DNA of 26,217 nucleotides from contig JBAXRO010000024.1 of NCBI GenBank assembly GCA_037131165.1, positions 1-26,217 of the forward strand, in the 5' to 3' direction. This document shows positions 1-7,387 of the stretch, piece after piece (position 1 is the first letter of the stretch; every line of letters begins with the position of its first letter). The notes under the pieces are model-generated. The model did not search any database. It was given only the letters and a program-made list of their open reading frames with translations, and was not told where the DNA came from. The position numbers and the translations under genes are program-made. The DNA comes from WLNJ01 sp037131165. Lineage in GTDB: Bacteria; Actinomycetota; Thermoleophilia; Solirubrobacterales; Solirubrobacteraceae.

Positions 1-339
1 CGCCTCGACGCTGCCGGAAGGCTGTTCGTCGAGGGGCGCGACGACGACATGATCGTCTCCGGCGGCGAGAACGTCTTCCCGGAGGAGGTCGAAGAGTGCC
101 TCGCGAGCCATCCTGGTGTCAGCGAGGCCGCAGTGGTTGGTGTTCCCGACGACGAGTTCGGCCAGAGGCTGCGCGCGGCGGTCGTGCGGGAACCCGGCAG
201 CGAGGTCGACGCCGACGCCCTCGCCGAGCACGTCCGTGCGCATCTCGCCCGTTACAAGGTCCCCCGCGAGATCCTCTTCGTTGACGAGCTGCCGCGCAAC
301 GCGACCGGCAAGGTCCTGCGCCGCAGGATCGCCGAGTGA
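1..339 (+). CDS. AMP-forming acyl-CoA ligase (ANL superfamily), C-terminal fragment
   Basis: This is the 3' end of a gene that begins left of the window; frame 1 is open from base 1 to the TGA at 337-339. The visible 112 residues are the small mobile C-terminal domain of an acyl- or aryl-CoA synthetase. It contains the hinge-region motif GRDDDMIVSGGENVFPEEVE-like block, the 'YKVPREI' block and the terminal 'PRNATGKVLRR' with the lysine that takes part in adenylation in this superfamily. These enzymes activate carboxylic acids with ATP and load them onto CoA. Substrate cannot be judged from this domain alone. It ends 18 nt before the DUF177 gene, which seems to have its own promoter, so it is probably a separate transcription unit. 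Confidence 0.9.
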   Translation, partial: RLDAAGRLFVEGRDDDMIVSGGENVFPEEVEECLASHPGVSEAAVVGVPDDEFGQRLRAAVVREPGSEVDADALAEHVRAHLARYKVPREILFVDELPRNATGKVLRRRIAE

Positions 340-345
340 CCGCGT

Positions 346-351
346 TACCCT
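346..351 (+). promoter_or_regulatory. -10 hexamer TACCCT for the DUF177-rpmF-plsX block (leaderless)
   Basis: TACCCT ends 6 nt before the ATG at 358, so transcription would begin at or next to the start codon. No Shine-Dalgarno sequence is present. No convincing -35 box is seen. Confidence 0.5.
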
Positions 352-357
352 CGGGGA

Positions 358-867
358 ATGCTCGACTCCCCGGTTGACCTCGGCGCGCTTCGCCTGACAT
401 CAGGGGCCGGTGCCGTTCTTCGCGTCGCGGCCCCGGCGCCGTCGTTCACTCTTGGGGGCAACGACTACACCTCGTCGCCCGACCCGCTAGAGGTCAGGAT
501 CGAAGCTTCGCGCACTGTCGGGGAGGGCTGGGCGTTCAAGCTCTCCTTCGAGGCCGACGTCGCCGGTCCGTGCACGCGCTGCCTCGCACCGGCGACCCAC
601 CACCTGGAGGTGGTGGCGAGAGAGGCGACACGGCCGGGGGGAGGGGAGGAACTCGACTCGCCCTACCTCGAAGCCGAGGAGCTCGACGTCGAGGCTTGGG
701 CTCGCGACTCGGCCCTGCTGACCCTCCCTTCGTCGATTCTCTGCGAGTCCGACTGCCCGGGCCTCTGCGGGGAGTGCGGCGAACGGCTCGCCGAGCTCGG
801 CCCCGACCACGCACACGAGAAGCCGCCGGACCCGCGATGGGATGCACTGCGCCGACTCAGTCAATGA
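358..867 (+). CDS. DUF177 / YceD family protein
   Basis: A 169-residue protein of the YceD (DUF177) family, which is typically encoded directly upstream of rpmF and in some bacteria is linked to 23S rRNA or large-subunit maturation. The family hallmarks are visible: a central 'CTRCL' motif (about residues 72-76) and a C-terminal 'CPGLCGECG' motif (about 133-141), both cysteine-rich and probably metal-binding. The ATG at 358 sits 7 nt after a TACCCT hexamer and has no Shine-Dalgarno, suggesting a leaderless message. The rpmF start follows 27 nt after the stop, the classical arrangement. The exact biochemical role is not settled for actinobacterial members. Confidence 0.88.
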   Translation: MLDSPVDLGALRLTSGAGAVLRVAAPAPSFTLGGNDYTSSPDPLEVRIEASRTVGEGWAFKLSFEADVAGPCTRCLAPATHHLEVVAREATRPGGGEELDSPYLEAEELDVEAWARDSALLTLPSSILCESDCPGLCGECGERLAELGPDHAHEKPPDPRWDALRRLSQ

Positions 868-881
868 GCGCCCGACGCTGG

Positions 882-887
882 TACGCT
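882..887 (+). promoter_or_regulatory. -10 hexamer TACGCT for rpmF (leaderless)
   Basis: TACGCT ends 7 nt before the rpmF ATG. It lies in the 27-nt gap after the DUF177 gene and could give rpmF an extra leaderless start in addition to read-through. Confidence 0.4.
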
Positions 888-894
888 CCATTCC

Positions 895-1071
895 ATGGCC
901 GTCCCGAAGCAAAAGCAATCCCACTCGCGCACCACGAAGCGCCGTTCCCAGCACAAGGCCGCCGTACCGACGGTCAACGGCTGCCAGAACTGTGGATCGC
1001 CTCGCCTGCCTCACCGCGTCTGCCCGTCCTGCGGGACTTACGCGGGTCGCGAAGTCGTAAGCGACTCCTGA
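895..1071 (+). CDS. rpmF: 50S ribosomal protein L32
   Basis: A 58-residue protein, too short for a 60-aa ORF cutoff. It begins MAVPKQKQSHSRTTKRRSQH, the standard L32 start, and carries a zinc ribbon: C30-x2-C33 and C44-x2-C47 within 'CQNCGSPRLPHRVCPSCG'. It is a structural component of the large ribosomal subunit. The gene lies between DUF177 and plsX, the widely conserved order DUF177-rpmF-plsX, and ends 10 nt before the plsX ATG. All four zinc-binding cysteines are retained, so this is the zinc-dependent (C+) form. Confidence 0.95.
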   Translation: MAVPKQKQSHSRTTKRRSQHKAAVPTVNGCQNCGSPRLPHRVCPSCGTYAGREVVSDS

Positions 1072-1081
1072 ACTCCCGGCC

Positions 1082-2089
1082 ATGAGCACGGTCACTGTCG
1101 CCGTCGACGCAGGCGGCGCCGACCGGGGACCGCGTGAGGTCGCTGCCGGCGCAGCCGAGGCAGTTCGCAACGGGATCCGGGTGATTCTGTTCGGCGACGC
1201 CTCGGCGATCGGGAGCGTCCCCCAAGGGGTCGAGGTTCGGGATGCCCCGGTTTCGATCGCCAAGGAAGCGGACCCTGTGGCGGCCGTTCGGTCGACCCCC
1301 GAAGCCTCGGTGGTCCAGGCTGCCAGGGCCGTCTCCTCAGGGGAGGCCGACGCCTTCGTGTCGGGAGGCTCGACAGGGAGTGCCTTGGCTGCCGGGGTGC
1401 TCCACATCCGGCGCCAACGCGGCATCAGCAGGCCGGCGCTGGCATTGATGGTGCCGGTTCCGGGTGCCCCCGTCCTCTTCCTCGACGTCGGCGCCAGCAC
1501 CGAGGTGAGGGCCGACCGCCTGGTCCAGCACGCTCACCTCGGCTCGGCCTGGGCGGCGACGGCGCTCGGGATCGATTCCCCTCGGGTGGCGCTGCTCTCC
1601 AACGGCGAGGAGCCGACTCGCGGGACGCCAGCGGTGGTCGAGGCGAACGCACTGCTGTCGGAGGACTCGAACCTGCGCTTCATCGGCAACATCGAGGGAG
1701 TCGGGGTGGCGAGCGGGCAGGCCGATGTCGTCGTCACGGACGGCTTCACCGGGAATGTCGCACTGAAGCTGATGGAGGGGGTCTCGGGCGCGTTGATCGA
1801 GGCGATTCGCGGAGCGGCTTCCTCCGATGCCCGGGCCGCCGCTGGCGCACTGTTGATGAGGCCGGCGCTCAGCGGGCTTCGCAGCCAACTCGATCCGGAG
1901 GAGCACGGCGGAGCCCTGATGCTCGGCCTGCGGTCGGTCGGCGTCGTACCGCACGGCCGGTTTTCCAGCAGGGGATTCGCTAGGGCGATCGAGGTCGCGG
2001 CCGACGCCGTCCGCTCGGACGCAATCAACAGGACGCACTCGGCTCTCGAGTCGGCGGGCGTGTTGAGGACCCCGGCACGACCGGACTGA
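1082..2089 (+). CDS. plsX: Phosphate acyltransferase PlsX
   Basis: A 335-residue PlsX, the peripheral membrane enzyme that converts acyl-ACP and phosphate to acyl-phosphate, the first step of the PlsX/PlsY route to phosphatidic acid. The N-terminal 'VAVDAGGADRGPREV' replaces the more usual VDAMGGD form. The 'VSGGSTGS' loop, 'LDVGAS' and the 'VTDGFTGNVALKLMEG' signature, the strongest PlsX motif, are all present. Length is normal. The start ATG lies 10 nt after rpmF with no clear Shine-Dalgarno, so translation may depend on coupling. The acyl carrier protein gene follows, placing the enzyme next to its acyl donor. Confidence 0.95.
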   Translation: MSTVTVAVDAGGADRGPREVAAGAAEAVRNGIRVILFGDASAIGSVPQGVEVRDAPVSIAKEADPVAAVRSTPEASVVQAARAVSSGEADAFVSGGSTGSALAAGVLHIRRQRGISRPALALMVPVPGAPVLFLDVGASTEVRADRLVQHAHLGSAWAATALGIDSPRVALLSNGEEPTRGTPAVVEANALLSEDSNLRFIGNIEGVGVASGQADVVVTDGFTGNVALKLMEGVSGALIEAIRGAASSDARAAAGALLMRPALSGLRSQLDPEEHGGALMLGLRSVGVVPHGRFSSRGFARAIEVAADAVRSDAINRTHSALESAGVLRTPARPD

Positions 2090-2110
2090 CCCCGCGTCCG
2101 CTGCGCTCTC

Positions 2111-2116
2111 TAGCCT
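2111..2116 (+). promoter_or_regulatory. -10 hexamer TAGCCT upstream of acpP
   Basis: TAGCCT ends 9 nt before the acpP ATG in the 36-nt plsX-acpP gap. A CTGACC sequence at 2086-2091, 19 nt upstream, is a weak -35 candidate. This predicts a leaderless or nearly leaderless acpP message. Confidence 0.45.
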
Positions 2117-2125
2117 GCGCGGCTG

Positions 2126-2383
2126 ATGACTCGTGAGCAGGTGATCGAGGCAGTGCGCGCCCATCTCGTGGACGAGTTGGGGGTCGAGCCCGACGCCGTC
2201 AAGGAGCAAACCCGCTTCCGCGAGGATCTCGACGCCGATTCACTCGATCTCTACACGCTCCTCCAAGAGTTGGAGGACACCCACGGGATCAAGATCCCCG
2301 ACGAGGAAGCGGCATCGATCGAGACCGTCGGCCAGGCCGCCGACATGGTCCTCGCGAAGCTTGGCGGAGAGCAGGGGCCCTGA
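2126..2383 (+). CDS. acpP: Acyl carrier protein
   Basis: An 85-residue acyl carrier protein. The phosphopantetheine attachment serine lies in 'DLDADSLDLYTLL' (about residue 38), followed by the acidic helix II/III region 'GIKIPDEEAASIETVGQAADMV'. It carries growing fatty acyl chains as thioesters and supplies PlsX with acyl-ACP. Position between plsX and the RNase III gene matches the common bacterial order plsX-(fab)-acpP-rnc-smc, although the fabDGF genes seen between them elsewhere are absent here. The stop codon is immediately followed by the open frame of the next gene. Confidence 0.93.
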   Translation: MTREQVIEAVRAHLVDELGVEPDAVKEQTRFREDLDADSLDLYTLLQELEDTHGIKIPDEEAASIETVGQAADMVLAKLGGEQGP

Positions 2384-2440
2384 CTGCCTGCGAGCATCCG
2401 AGCCCTTGCCGACTCACTCCCCCTGGATCTGCAGAGGGAG

Positions 2441-3073
2441 GTGACGGCGCATGCCTCCTGGGCGCCGGTCAGAACCGGCAGCTACGAGCGCCTGGCGTTC
2501 GTCGGCGACAGCTTGCTTTCCGCGATCGTGACCCTGCACCTCGACAGGAAGTTCCCGAGGGAGCGGTTCACTCCGGGGACCCTCACCCGGATCAGGGCGA
2601 AGGTCGTCTCGGACGAGACCCTTCACTCGGTCGCGTCGAGTATCGGGTTGGCAGAGATGGCCGTAGCCCTCGCTCCGGAGCCCGACCGGGAGAGCGCCCG
2701 CTCGCTGGTTGCCTCGGGGAAGCCTCTCGCATCGATGCTCGAGGCGCTGATCGCAGCCTGCTGGCAGTTCCATGGTTCGGAAGCGACCTCTGCTGCAGTG
2801 ATCGATGCGCTGTCGGAGTCGCTCGCGCTGGCGGCCGAGCAGCCGGCCGACCCGAAGACGCTGCTGCAGGAACGGCTCGCGCGTTCGGGTTCGACTGTCC
2901 GCTACGAGGGGTCGCGGGCCGAGAGCCCGGACCATGCGCCGATGTTCGACGCGGTTGCGGTTCGCGAACCGGAAGGGGTGCGGCTCGGAACCGGTCGCGG
3001 CGGCAGCAAGAAGGCGGCGGAGGCAGCTGCTGCCGAGCGGGCTTTGTCATCGCTTTCGGAGGCCGGGGAGTGA
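2441..3073 (+). CDS. rnc: RNase III-like protein with altered catalytic site
   Basis: RNase III architecture: an RNase III domain (about residues 1-125) followed by a double-stranded RNA-binding domain starting at 'DPKTLLQERLA' and ending 'GRGGSKKAAEAAAAERAL'. The signature usually written NERLEFLGD reads YERLAFVGD, so the metal ligand equivalent to E. coli E41 is A19. The DxxxE pair (D114/E117 in E. coli) reads S98-x2-E101. D23 (D45) and E101 remain. The acidic EGD loop is also lost (TPGTL). Homology extends upstream of the GTG at 2441, into codons reaching back to 2384 just after the acpP stop, yet that stretch contains no ATG, GTG or TTG; CTG at 2384 or a related codon may be the real start. 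It probably still binds dsRNA; cleavage activity is doubtful. Confidence 0.85.
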   Translation: MTAHASWAPVRTGSYERLAFVGDSLLSAIVTLHLDRKFPRERFTPGTLTRIRAKVVSDETLHSVASSIGLAEMAVALAPEPDRESARSLVASGKPLASMLEALIAACWQFHGSEATSAAVIDALSESLALAAEQPADPKTLLQERLARSGSTVRYEGSRAESPDHAPMFDAVAVREPEGVRLGTGRGGSKKAAEAAAAERALSSLSEAGE

Positions 3074-3077
3074 CCCG

Positions 3078-6000
3078 ATGAGGCTCAAGGGAATCGCGCT
3101 CAAGGGCTTCAAGTCGTTCCCGGAGCGGACGGTGCTCGAGTTCGCGCCGGGAGTGAGCGTCGTCGTCGGGCCGAACGGCTCCGGCAAGTCGAATGTGACC
3201 GACGCGGTCCTCTGGGCGATGGGAGAACAGTCCCCGCTCGCAGTCAGGGGCCAATCGATGCAGGACATCATCTTCTCCGGAGGCCACGGGCGCCAGGCCG
3301 CGCGCGCTGCCGAGGTCGAACTGGTCTTCGACAACTCCGGGGGCGAGCTGCCGGTTCCGGCTGCAGAGGTGTCGGTCCTGAGGAAGCTCGACCGCAACGG
3401 CGAGGGCGAGTACCGGATCAACGGCGCCCGCTGCCGGATGACCGATGTCCTCGAGCTGCTTTCCGACAGCGGACTCGGCAAGGAGGGCCACTCGGTGATC
3501 GGCCAGGGCCGGGTCGAGGCGATCGTCACGTCGAAGCCGAGGGACAGGCGGCTGCTTATCGAAGAGGCTGCCGGTCTCGGCAAGCACAGGAGGCGAAGGA
3601 GGCGGGCGCAACTCAAGCTCGACCGCACCCGCGACAACCTTGACCGGGCCCTCGACATCGAGCGCGAGGCACGCGCCCACCTGCGTCCGCTCAAGCGCCA
3701 GGCGGAGGCCGCCGAGATCCACGCGAGGCTCGAGCGACAGATACTCGAGGCGCGCTGGTCGCTCGTTCGCGATGACTTGTTCGGGCGCGAGGATCGCGTC
3801 GCCTCAGCCGAGGCAGCAGCGGCGAAGGCCCGCTCGGAGCGCGAGACCCTTGCAGCGGAGGCCGCCGGAGTGGCCGCGAAGCGCTCCGAAGCCGAAGAGG
3901 AACTCGCAGGAAGGGCGAAGCGCAGGGATGACCTCGCTCAAAGGACGTTCTCCGTCAGGGCGGCCACTGAGCGGCTGGGTGAGCGGATCGAGTCGGTCAA
4001 GGCCGGCTTGACCCAGATCGACGCCCGGATCGGGTCGGACTCGGCCGAGATGGCTCGGATCGAGGGCGAGTTGGCGACCGGAGGTGAAGATCCCCAAGCC
4101 GACCGCAGGGCCCGTCTGGTTGCCCGGCTCACCGAGCTCGATGCCGAGCTTGGACGCGAGCGCGCCGGCGAAGTCGAGGGGCTCGAGGCGAAGTTGGCCG
4201 AGGCCTCGGGTGCAGTTGAGGTTGCGAAGGCCGAGCTCGTTCGAATCGCTGCCGAAGCCGAGCGAACACAATCTGCCGTGGTTGCGGCGAGGCAGGCCCA
4301 GTCCGACGCAGACCGCGAGCGCGATCGGGCCGCCGGCGAACTGAAGCGGGCCGAGCGAGAGCTCGACCAGCTCGAAGCGTTCCTGAGGGAGAACGGTGGC
4401 GCTCCCGCCGGAGCCAGGGCGCTCGCCGACGGACTCGATGTCGATCCGGGCTGCGAGCTCGCTGTAGCCGCCGTCCTCGGGGGGCGCCTCTCGGCAGCGG
4501 TCGTGGACAGCTTCGAGTCGGGCTCTGTCCTGCTTGACGGTGTCGGTGACTACGGCGGCAGGGCGATCGTGGTCGGGGGCGACTCGGGCGCTGGCCGCGG
4601 CGCGGGAACCGCACCGGGGCCGGGCGCCCGGTTGCTTGCGGACTGCATCAGCGGGGATTCTCCCGAGGCGAGGCTCGCGAAGTTACTGCTGGCGGACTCA
4701 TGGCTGGTGACCTCCCTCGATTCCGTCCCGCGCGGTTTCGCCGGAATCGCTGCCACTTCCGACGGCCGGTCGTGGGTCGCGTCGGTCGGTGAGCTCAACC
4801 AGGTCCCCAAGGCCGGTGCGGCCAGAGTCCTGGCCGAGCGAAACCGGCTTGACGGACTGCGCACTTCGGTCTCGGACCAGAGGGACTCATTCGAGCGGGC
4901 AGTGGCCGCTGTCGAACGCACTCGCTCAGCGCTCAGCGAGGCGGAGGCCGTGGCGTCGGCTGCAGCAGAGGCCAGACGTGAATCGGTCCGGATGGCCGAT
5001 TCGGCGGCTGAGGAGCTCAGGCGGGCCGAGTGGCTGATCGAGGCAAGGCGCAAGGCGCCGCAGGCGGGGCCGGTTGCCGTCGAGCGGGCCGAGGTAGCCG
5101 CCGAGCTGGCCGCAGAGGAGCGGATCGCGGCGAGGATGGCCGCCGAGCGCGACGGCAGCGCCGCACGCCTCGCCGGGTTGGCAGAGCGGCTCCGGCGCGA
5201 CCGGGCGATGACCCCGTCCATCCGTGCACTGATCCAGTCGCTGGAGGCCGCGGCGGCCGCGATCGTGCCGCTTCGCGAGCGGCTTGACAGCGAGCTGGCA
5301 GGAGACGGGGAGGAGGGCGAGGGAGTGGCTGCGGCCCTGCGTCAGCTCGCCGCCCAGGAGGCCGCGATCCAAGCAAAGGTCGCCGCCCTCGGTGAGCAGG
5401 TCACGGCGGCGGAGGTTGAATCGCAGAGGCTTCGCGACCGTCGGGACGAATCGAAGGCGGAGCTCTCCGAGCTAGCGGCCCAGCTCGGGCTGGATGAGGC
5501 CGCACCGGAGGAGATTCTCGCTGAAGATGCGCGCGAGCTGCTGGAAGCGACGCTCGAGCGCCTCGAGCGCCGACGCTCGCAGCTCGGGCCTGTGAACCCA
5601 TTGGCGGCCGATGAATACCGGGCGGCCCTCGAGCACCTGGAGGAGCTCGAGGCGCAGCGCAAAGACCTCGAATCGGCTCTGGTCGAACTGAAGGGTCTTG
5701 TCCGTGACTGCGATCGCACGATCCGCGAGACCTTCGAGGAGACATTCGCCGCCGCCAGTGACCATTTCGAGGATCTGGTCGAGAAGCTCTTCCCCGGTGG
5801 CAAGGGCAGGCTGAGGCTGGTGACGGAAGAGTCCGGGCCCAAGCAGGTCCTCGGCGGAGGCGAGCCGGCCGACGGGCAAGCCGATGGGGCGGAGGCCGAA
5901 GTGCCCGATTCCGACGAGTTCGACGAGCCGGACGTCCCACAGATGGGGGTGGAGATCGAGATCACCCCGGCAGGCAAGACGATGCGCCGGCTTTCGCTCC

Positions 6001-6308
6001 TCTCCGGCGGTGAGAAGTCGATGACCGCGATCGCCTTCATCTTCGCCGTCTTCCTTGCGAAGCCCTGCCCCTTCTACATCCTCGACGAGGTAGAGGCCGC
6101 GCTCGACGACCTGAACCTCGGGAGGTTCCTCGAGCTGCTCAAGGCTTACCGCGACCAGGCCCAGTTCATCGTCGTCACACACCAGCGCAGAACGATGGAG
6201 GCGGCCGACGCTCTCTACGGAGTTTCGATGGGCGGAGACGGCGTATCGAAGGTGATCTCGCGCAAGCTGGGGGATGCCCCAGCGGCTGACGACTCGCTCG
6301 CTGCCTGA
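3078..6308 (+). CDS. smc: Chromosome segregation protein SMC
   Basis: A 1076-residue SMC ATPase, the core of the condensin complex that compacts and separates chromosomes with ScpA/ScpB. Walker A GPNGSGKS lies at residues 31-38, the hinge around 'GCELAVAAVLGGRLSAAVVD', the C-terminal signature 'LSLLSGGEKSMTAIAF' and Walker B 'FYILDEVEAALDD' follow, with long Ala/Glu/Arg-rich coiled coils between. It is about 100 residues shorter than common bacterial SMCs (about 1150-1190), so the arms are somewhat short. The ATG at 3078 is chosen over longer in-frame starts inside rnc because the family begins 'MRLKGIALKGFKSF' and a GGGGAG Shine-Dalgarno-like sequence stands 7 nt upstream. ftsY, often next, is not present. 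Confidence 0.96.
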   Translation: MRLKGIALKGFKSFPERTVLEFAPGVSVVVGPNGSGKSNVTDAVLWAMGEQSPLAVRGQSMQDIIFSGGHGRQAARAAEVELVFDNSGGELPVPAAEVSVLRKLDRNGEGEYRINGARCRMTDVLELLSDSGLGKEGHSVIGQGRVEAIVTSKPRDRRLLIEEAAGLGKHRRRRRRAQLKLDRTRDNLDRALDIEREARAHLRPLKRQAEAAEIHARLERQILEARWSLVRDDLFGREDRVASAEAAAAKARSERETLAAEAAGVAAKRSEAEEELAGRAKRRDDLAQRTFSVRAATERLGERIESVKAGLTQIDARIGSDSAEMARIEGELATGGEDPQADRRARLVARLTELDAELGRERAGEVEGLEAKLAEASGAVEVAKAELVRIAAEAERTQSAVVAARQAQSDADRERDRAAGELKRAERELDQLEAFLRENGGAPAGARALADGLDVDPGCELAVAAVLGGRLSAAVVDSFESGSVLLDGVGDYGGRAIVVGGDSGAGRGAGTAPGPGARLLADCISGDSPEARLAKLLLADSWLVTSLDSVPRGFAGIAATSDGRSWVASVGELNQVPKAGAARVLAERNRLDGLRTSVSDQRDSFERAVAAVERTRSALSEAEAVASAAAEARRESVRMADSAAEELRRAEWLIEARRKAPQAGPVAVERAEVAAELAAEERIAARMAAERDGSAARLAGLAERLRRDRAMTPSIRALIQSLEAAAAAIVPLRERLDSELAGDGEEGEGVAAALRQLAAQEAAIQAKVAALGEQVTAAEVESQRLRDRRDESKAELSELAAQLGLDEAAPEEILAEDARELLEATLERLERRRSQLGPVNPLAADEYRAALEHLEELEAQRKDLESALVELKGLVRDCDRTIRETFEETFAAASDHFEDLVEKLFPGGKGRLRLVTEESGPKQVLGGGEPADGQADGAEAEVPDSDEFDEPDVPQMGVEIEITPAGKTMRRLSLLSGGEKSMTAIAFIFAVFLAKPCPFYILDEVEAALDDLNLGRFLELLKAYRDQAQFIVVTHQRRTMEAADALYGVSMGGDGVSKVISRKLGDAPAADDSLAA

Positions 6309-6354
6309 GTCATTTGTCGGGGCGCCCATGACTCGGGGCCGGACGGCGCGGCGT

Positions 6355-6360
6355 TAGGCT
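6355..6360 (+). promoter_or_regulatory. -10 hexamer TAGGCT for the NfeD-like gene (leaderless)
   Basis: TAGGCT ends 8 nt before the ATG at 6369; no Shine-Dalgarno is visible. Confidence 0.45.
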
Positions 6361-6368
6361 TCCAGCCG

Positions 6369-6806
6369 ATGACGGTGTTCATGGTGATCTGGGCGCTGGT
6401 CGCGCTCCTGTTCGGCATCGCCTCGGCAAGGTCGAGGTCGGTCGTCCAACTGCCCGTGGCTGCCGCTGCCGCGTTTGCCTGCGCGGCCGTTGCCCTCGGA
6501 GGTGGGTTGGTGGCATCGCTCTTCCTCTTCGTGCTGATCGGGCTGATCGGCCGCTGGGTCGTGCGTCCGCTCACCCGTGCCGAGGATCGGGCCGATGCCA
6601 GGTTGCGGCCAGGGATCGGCTCGCTCGTTGGCAGACCGGCCGTGGTGGTCGAGCGGGTCTCCAACCATGAAGCGCTTGGTTGCGTCCGGATCGACGATGA
6701 ACTCTGGTCGGCGCGCACCCCAACAGATGAGGACGGAGCGATCGAGAACGGAGAGCGCGTCCACGTGGTCGAGGTCCGGGGTTCGACCGCCATCGTGAGC
6801 CGGTGA
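6369..6806 (+). CDS. NfeD-like membrane protein
   Basis: A 145-residue protein with two hydrophobic segments (about residues 1-18 and 26-62, the second long enough to be a hairpin of two helices) followed by a soluble C-terminal domain of about 65 residues. That domain begins 'GSLVGRPAVVVERVS', has a central 'GCVRIDDELWSART' and ends 'GERVHVVEVRGSTAIV', the typical OB-fold pattern of NfeD C-terminal domains. NfeD proteins accompany membrane stomatin/SPFH proteins or proteases in many bacteria, but no such partner lies next to it here. It appears to be a single-gene unit between smc and rpsP. Confidence 0.72.
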   Translation: MTVFMVIWALVALLFGIASARSRSVVQLPVAAAAAFACAAVALGGGLVASLFLFVLIGLIGRWVVRPLTRAEDRADARLRPGIGSLVGRPAVVVERVSNHEALGCVRIDDELWSARTPTDEDGAIENGERVHVVEVRGSTAIVSR

Positions 6807-6852
6807 AGGTGGCCGTGGTACGCCCATTCAAGCGTCGAGGCGCCCGGACCGC

Positions 6853-6858
6853 TACTCT
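6853..6858 (+). promoter_or_regulatory. -10-like hexamer TACTCT upstream of rpsP
   Basis: TACTCT lies in the 88-nt gap before rpsP and would give a 5' leader of roughly 30 nt. No -35 consensus or Shine-Dalgarno is obvious. Confidence 0.35.
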
Positions 6859-6894
6859 CCAACTCCTGCGGGTCCCCGACCCGCTCACGAAACC

Positions 6895-7149
6895 ATGTCA
6901 GTAAGACTCCGACTCACACGCGTAGGCAACCGCAAGAACCCGATCTGGCGGGTAGTTGCCGCTGACCAGCGCTCCGCGCGCGACGGGCGGATCATCGAGC
7001 TGCTCGGTACCTACAACGCCCAGACCGACCCGTCGACGATCACCCTCGACGAAGAGCGGGTCAAGGACTGGATGGCGAAGGGCGCGCAGCCGACGGCCGC
7101 TGTCAAGCGCCTGATGCGCATCCAAGGCATCGACCCCAACGCCCGCTAG
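6895..7149 (+). CDS. rpsP: 30S ribosomal protein S16
   Basis: An 84-residue S16 beginning MSVRLRLTRVGNRKNPIWRV, the family's diagnostic N terminus, followed by 'DGRIIELLGTYN' and the 'GAQPTAAVKRLM' C-terminal block. It binds 16S rRNA early in small-subunit assembly. It opens the widespread block rpsP-khpA-rimM-trmD-rplS. No Shine-Dalgarno precedes the ATG. Confidence 0.97.
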   Translation: MSVRLRLTRVGNRKNPIWRVVAADQRSARDGRIIELLGTYNAQTDPSTITLDEERVKDWMAKGAQPTAAVKRLMRIQGIDPNAR

Positions 7150-7153
7150 GCCC

Positions 7154-7387
7154 GTGGCGGTCAAGGACCTGCTCCACACTCTCGTCACTGCGGTGGTCGA
7201 GAACCCCGACGACGTCACGATCCAAGAGTCGGAGGAAGACGGAGCGATCGTCCTCGAACTGAGCGTCCACGACGAGGATTACGGCCGGGTCATCGGTCGC
7301 GAGGGCCGGACCGCCCAAGCGCTGCGTACCGTCGTCAAGGCGGCTGCTCCTGACGGGCGCAAGGTCTTCATCGACATCGTCGATTGA
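7154..7387 (+). CDS. khpA: KH-domain RNA-binding protein KhpA (YlqC family)
   Basis: A 77-residue single KH-domain protein. The GxxG loop with flanking helix is 'GRVIGREGRTAQALRTVV' (about residues 46-63), characteristic of the YlqC/KhpA family. In Gram-positive bacteria KhpA pairs with KhpB (Jag/EloR) as a small-RNA and mRNA-binding complex affecting cell elongation. It starts with GTG 4 nt after rpsP and its TGA overlaps the first in-frame TTG of rimM. The khpB gene is not in the window. Confidence 0.9.
   Translation: MAVKDLLHTLVTAVVENPDDVTIQESEEDGAIVLELSVHDEDYGRVIGREGRTAQALRTVVKAAAPDGRKVFIDIVD

Noticed and set aside
487..1500. 337-aa open frame on the minus strand
   Set aside because: It lies antisense to DUF177, rpmF and plsX, all with clear family motifs; it has no recognisable domain and is a GC-rich shadow frame.
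2805..3077. Upstream extension of the smc frame into rnc
   Set aside because: The extension is Arg-rich and unrelated to SMC; ATG 3078 begins with the conserved N terminus and has a ribosome-binding site.
2592..3722. 376-aa minus-strand open frame
   Set aside because: Antisense to rnc and the 5' end of smc; low-complexity Arg/Pro composition, no motif.
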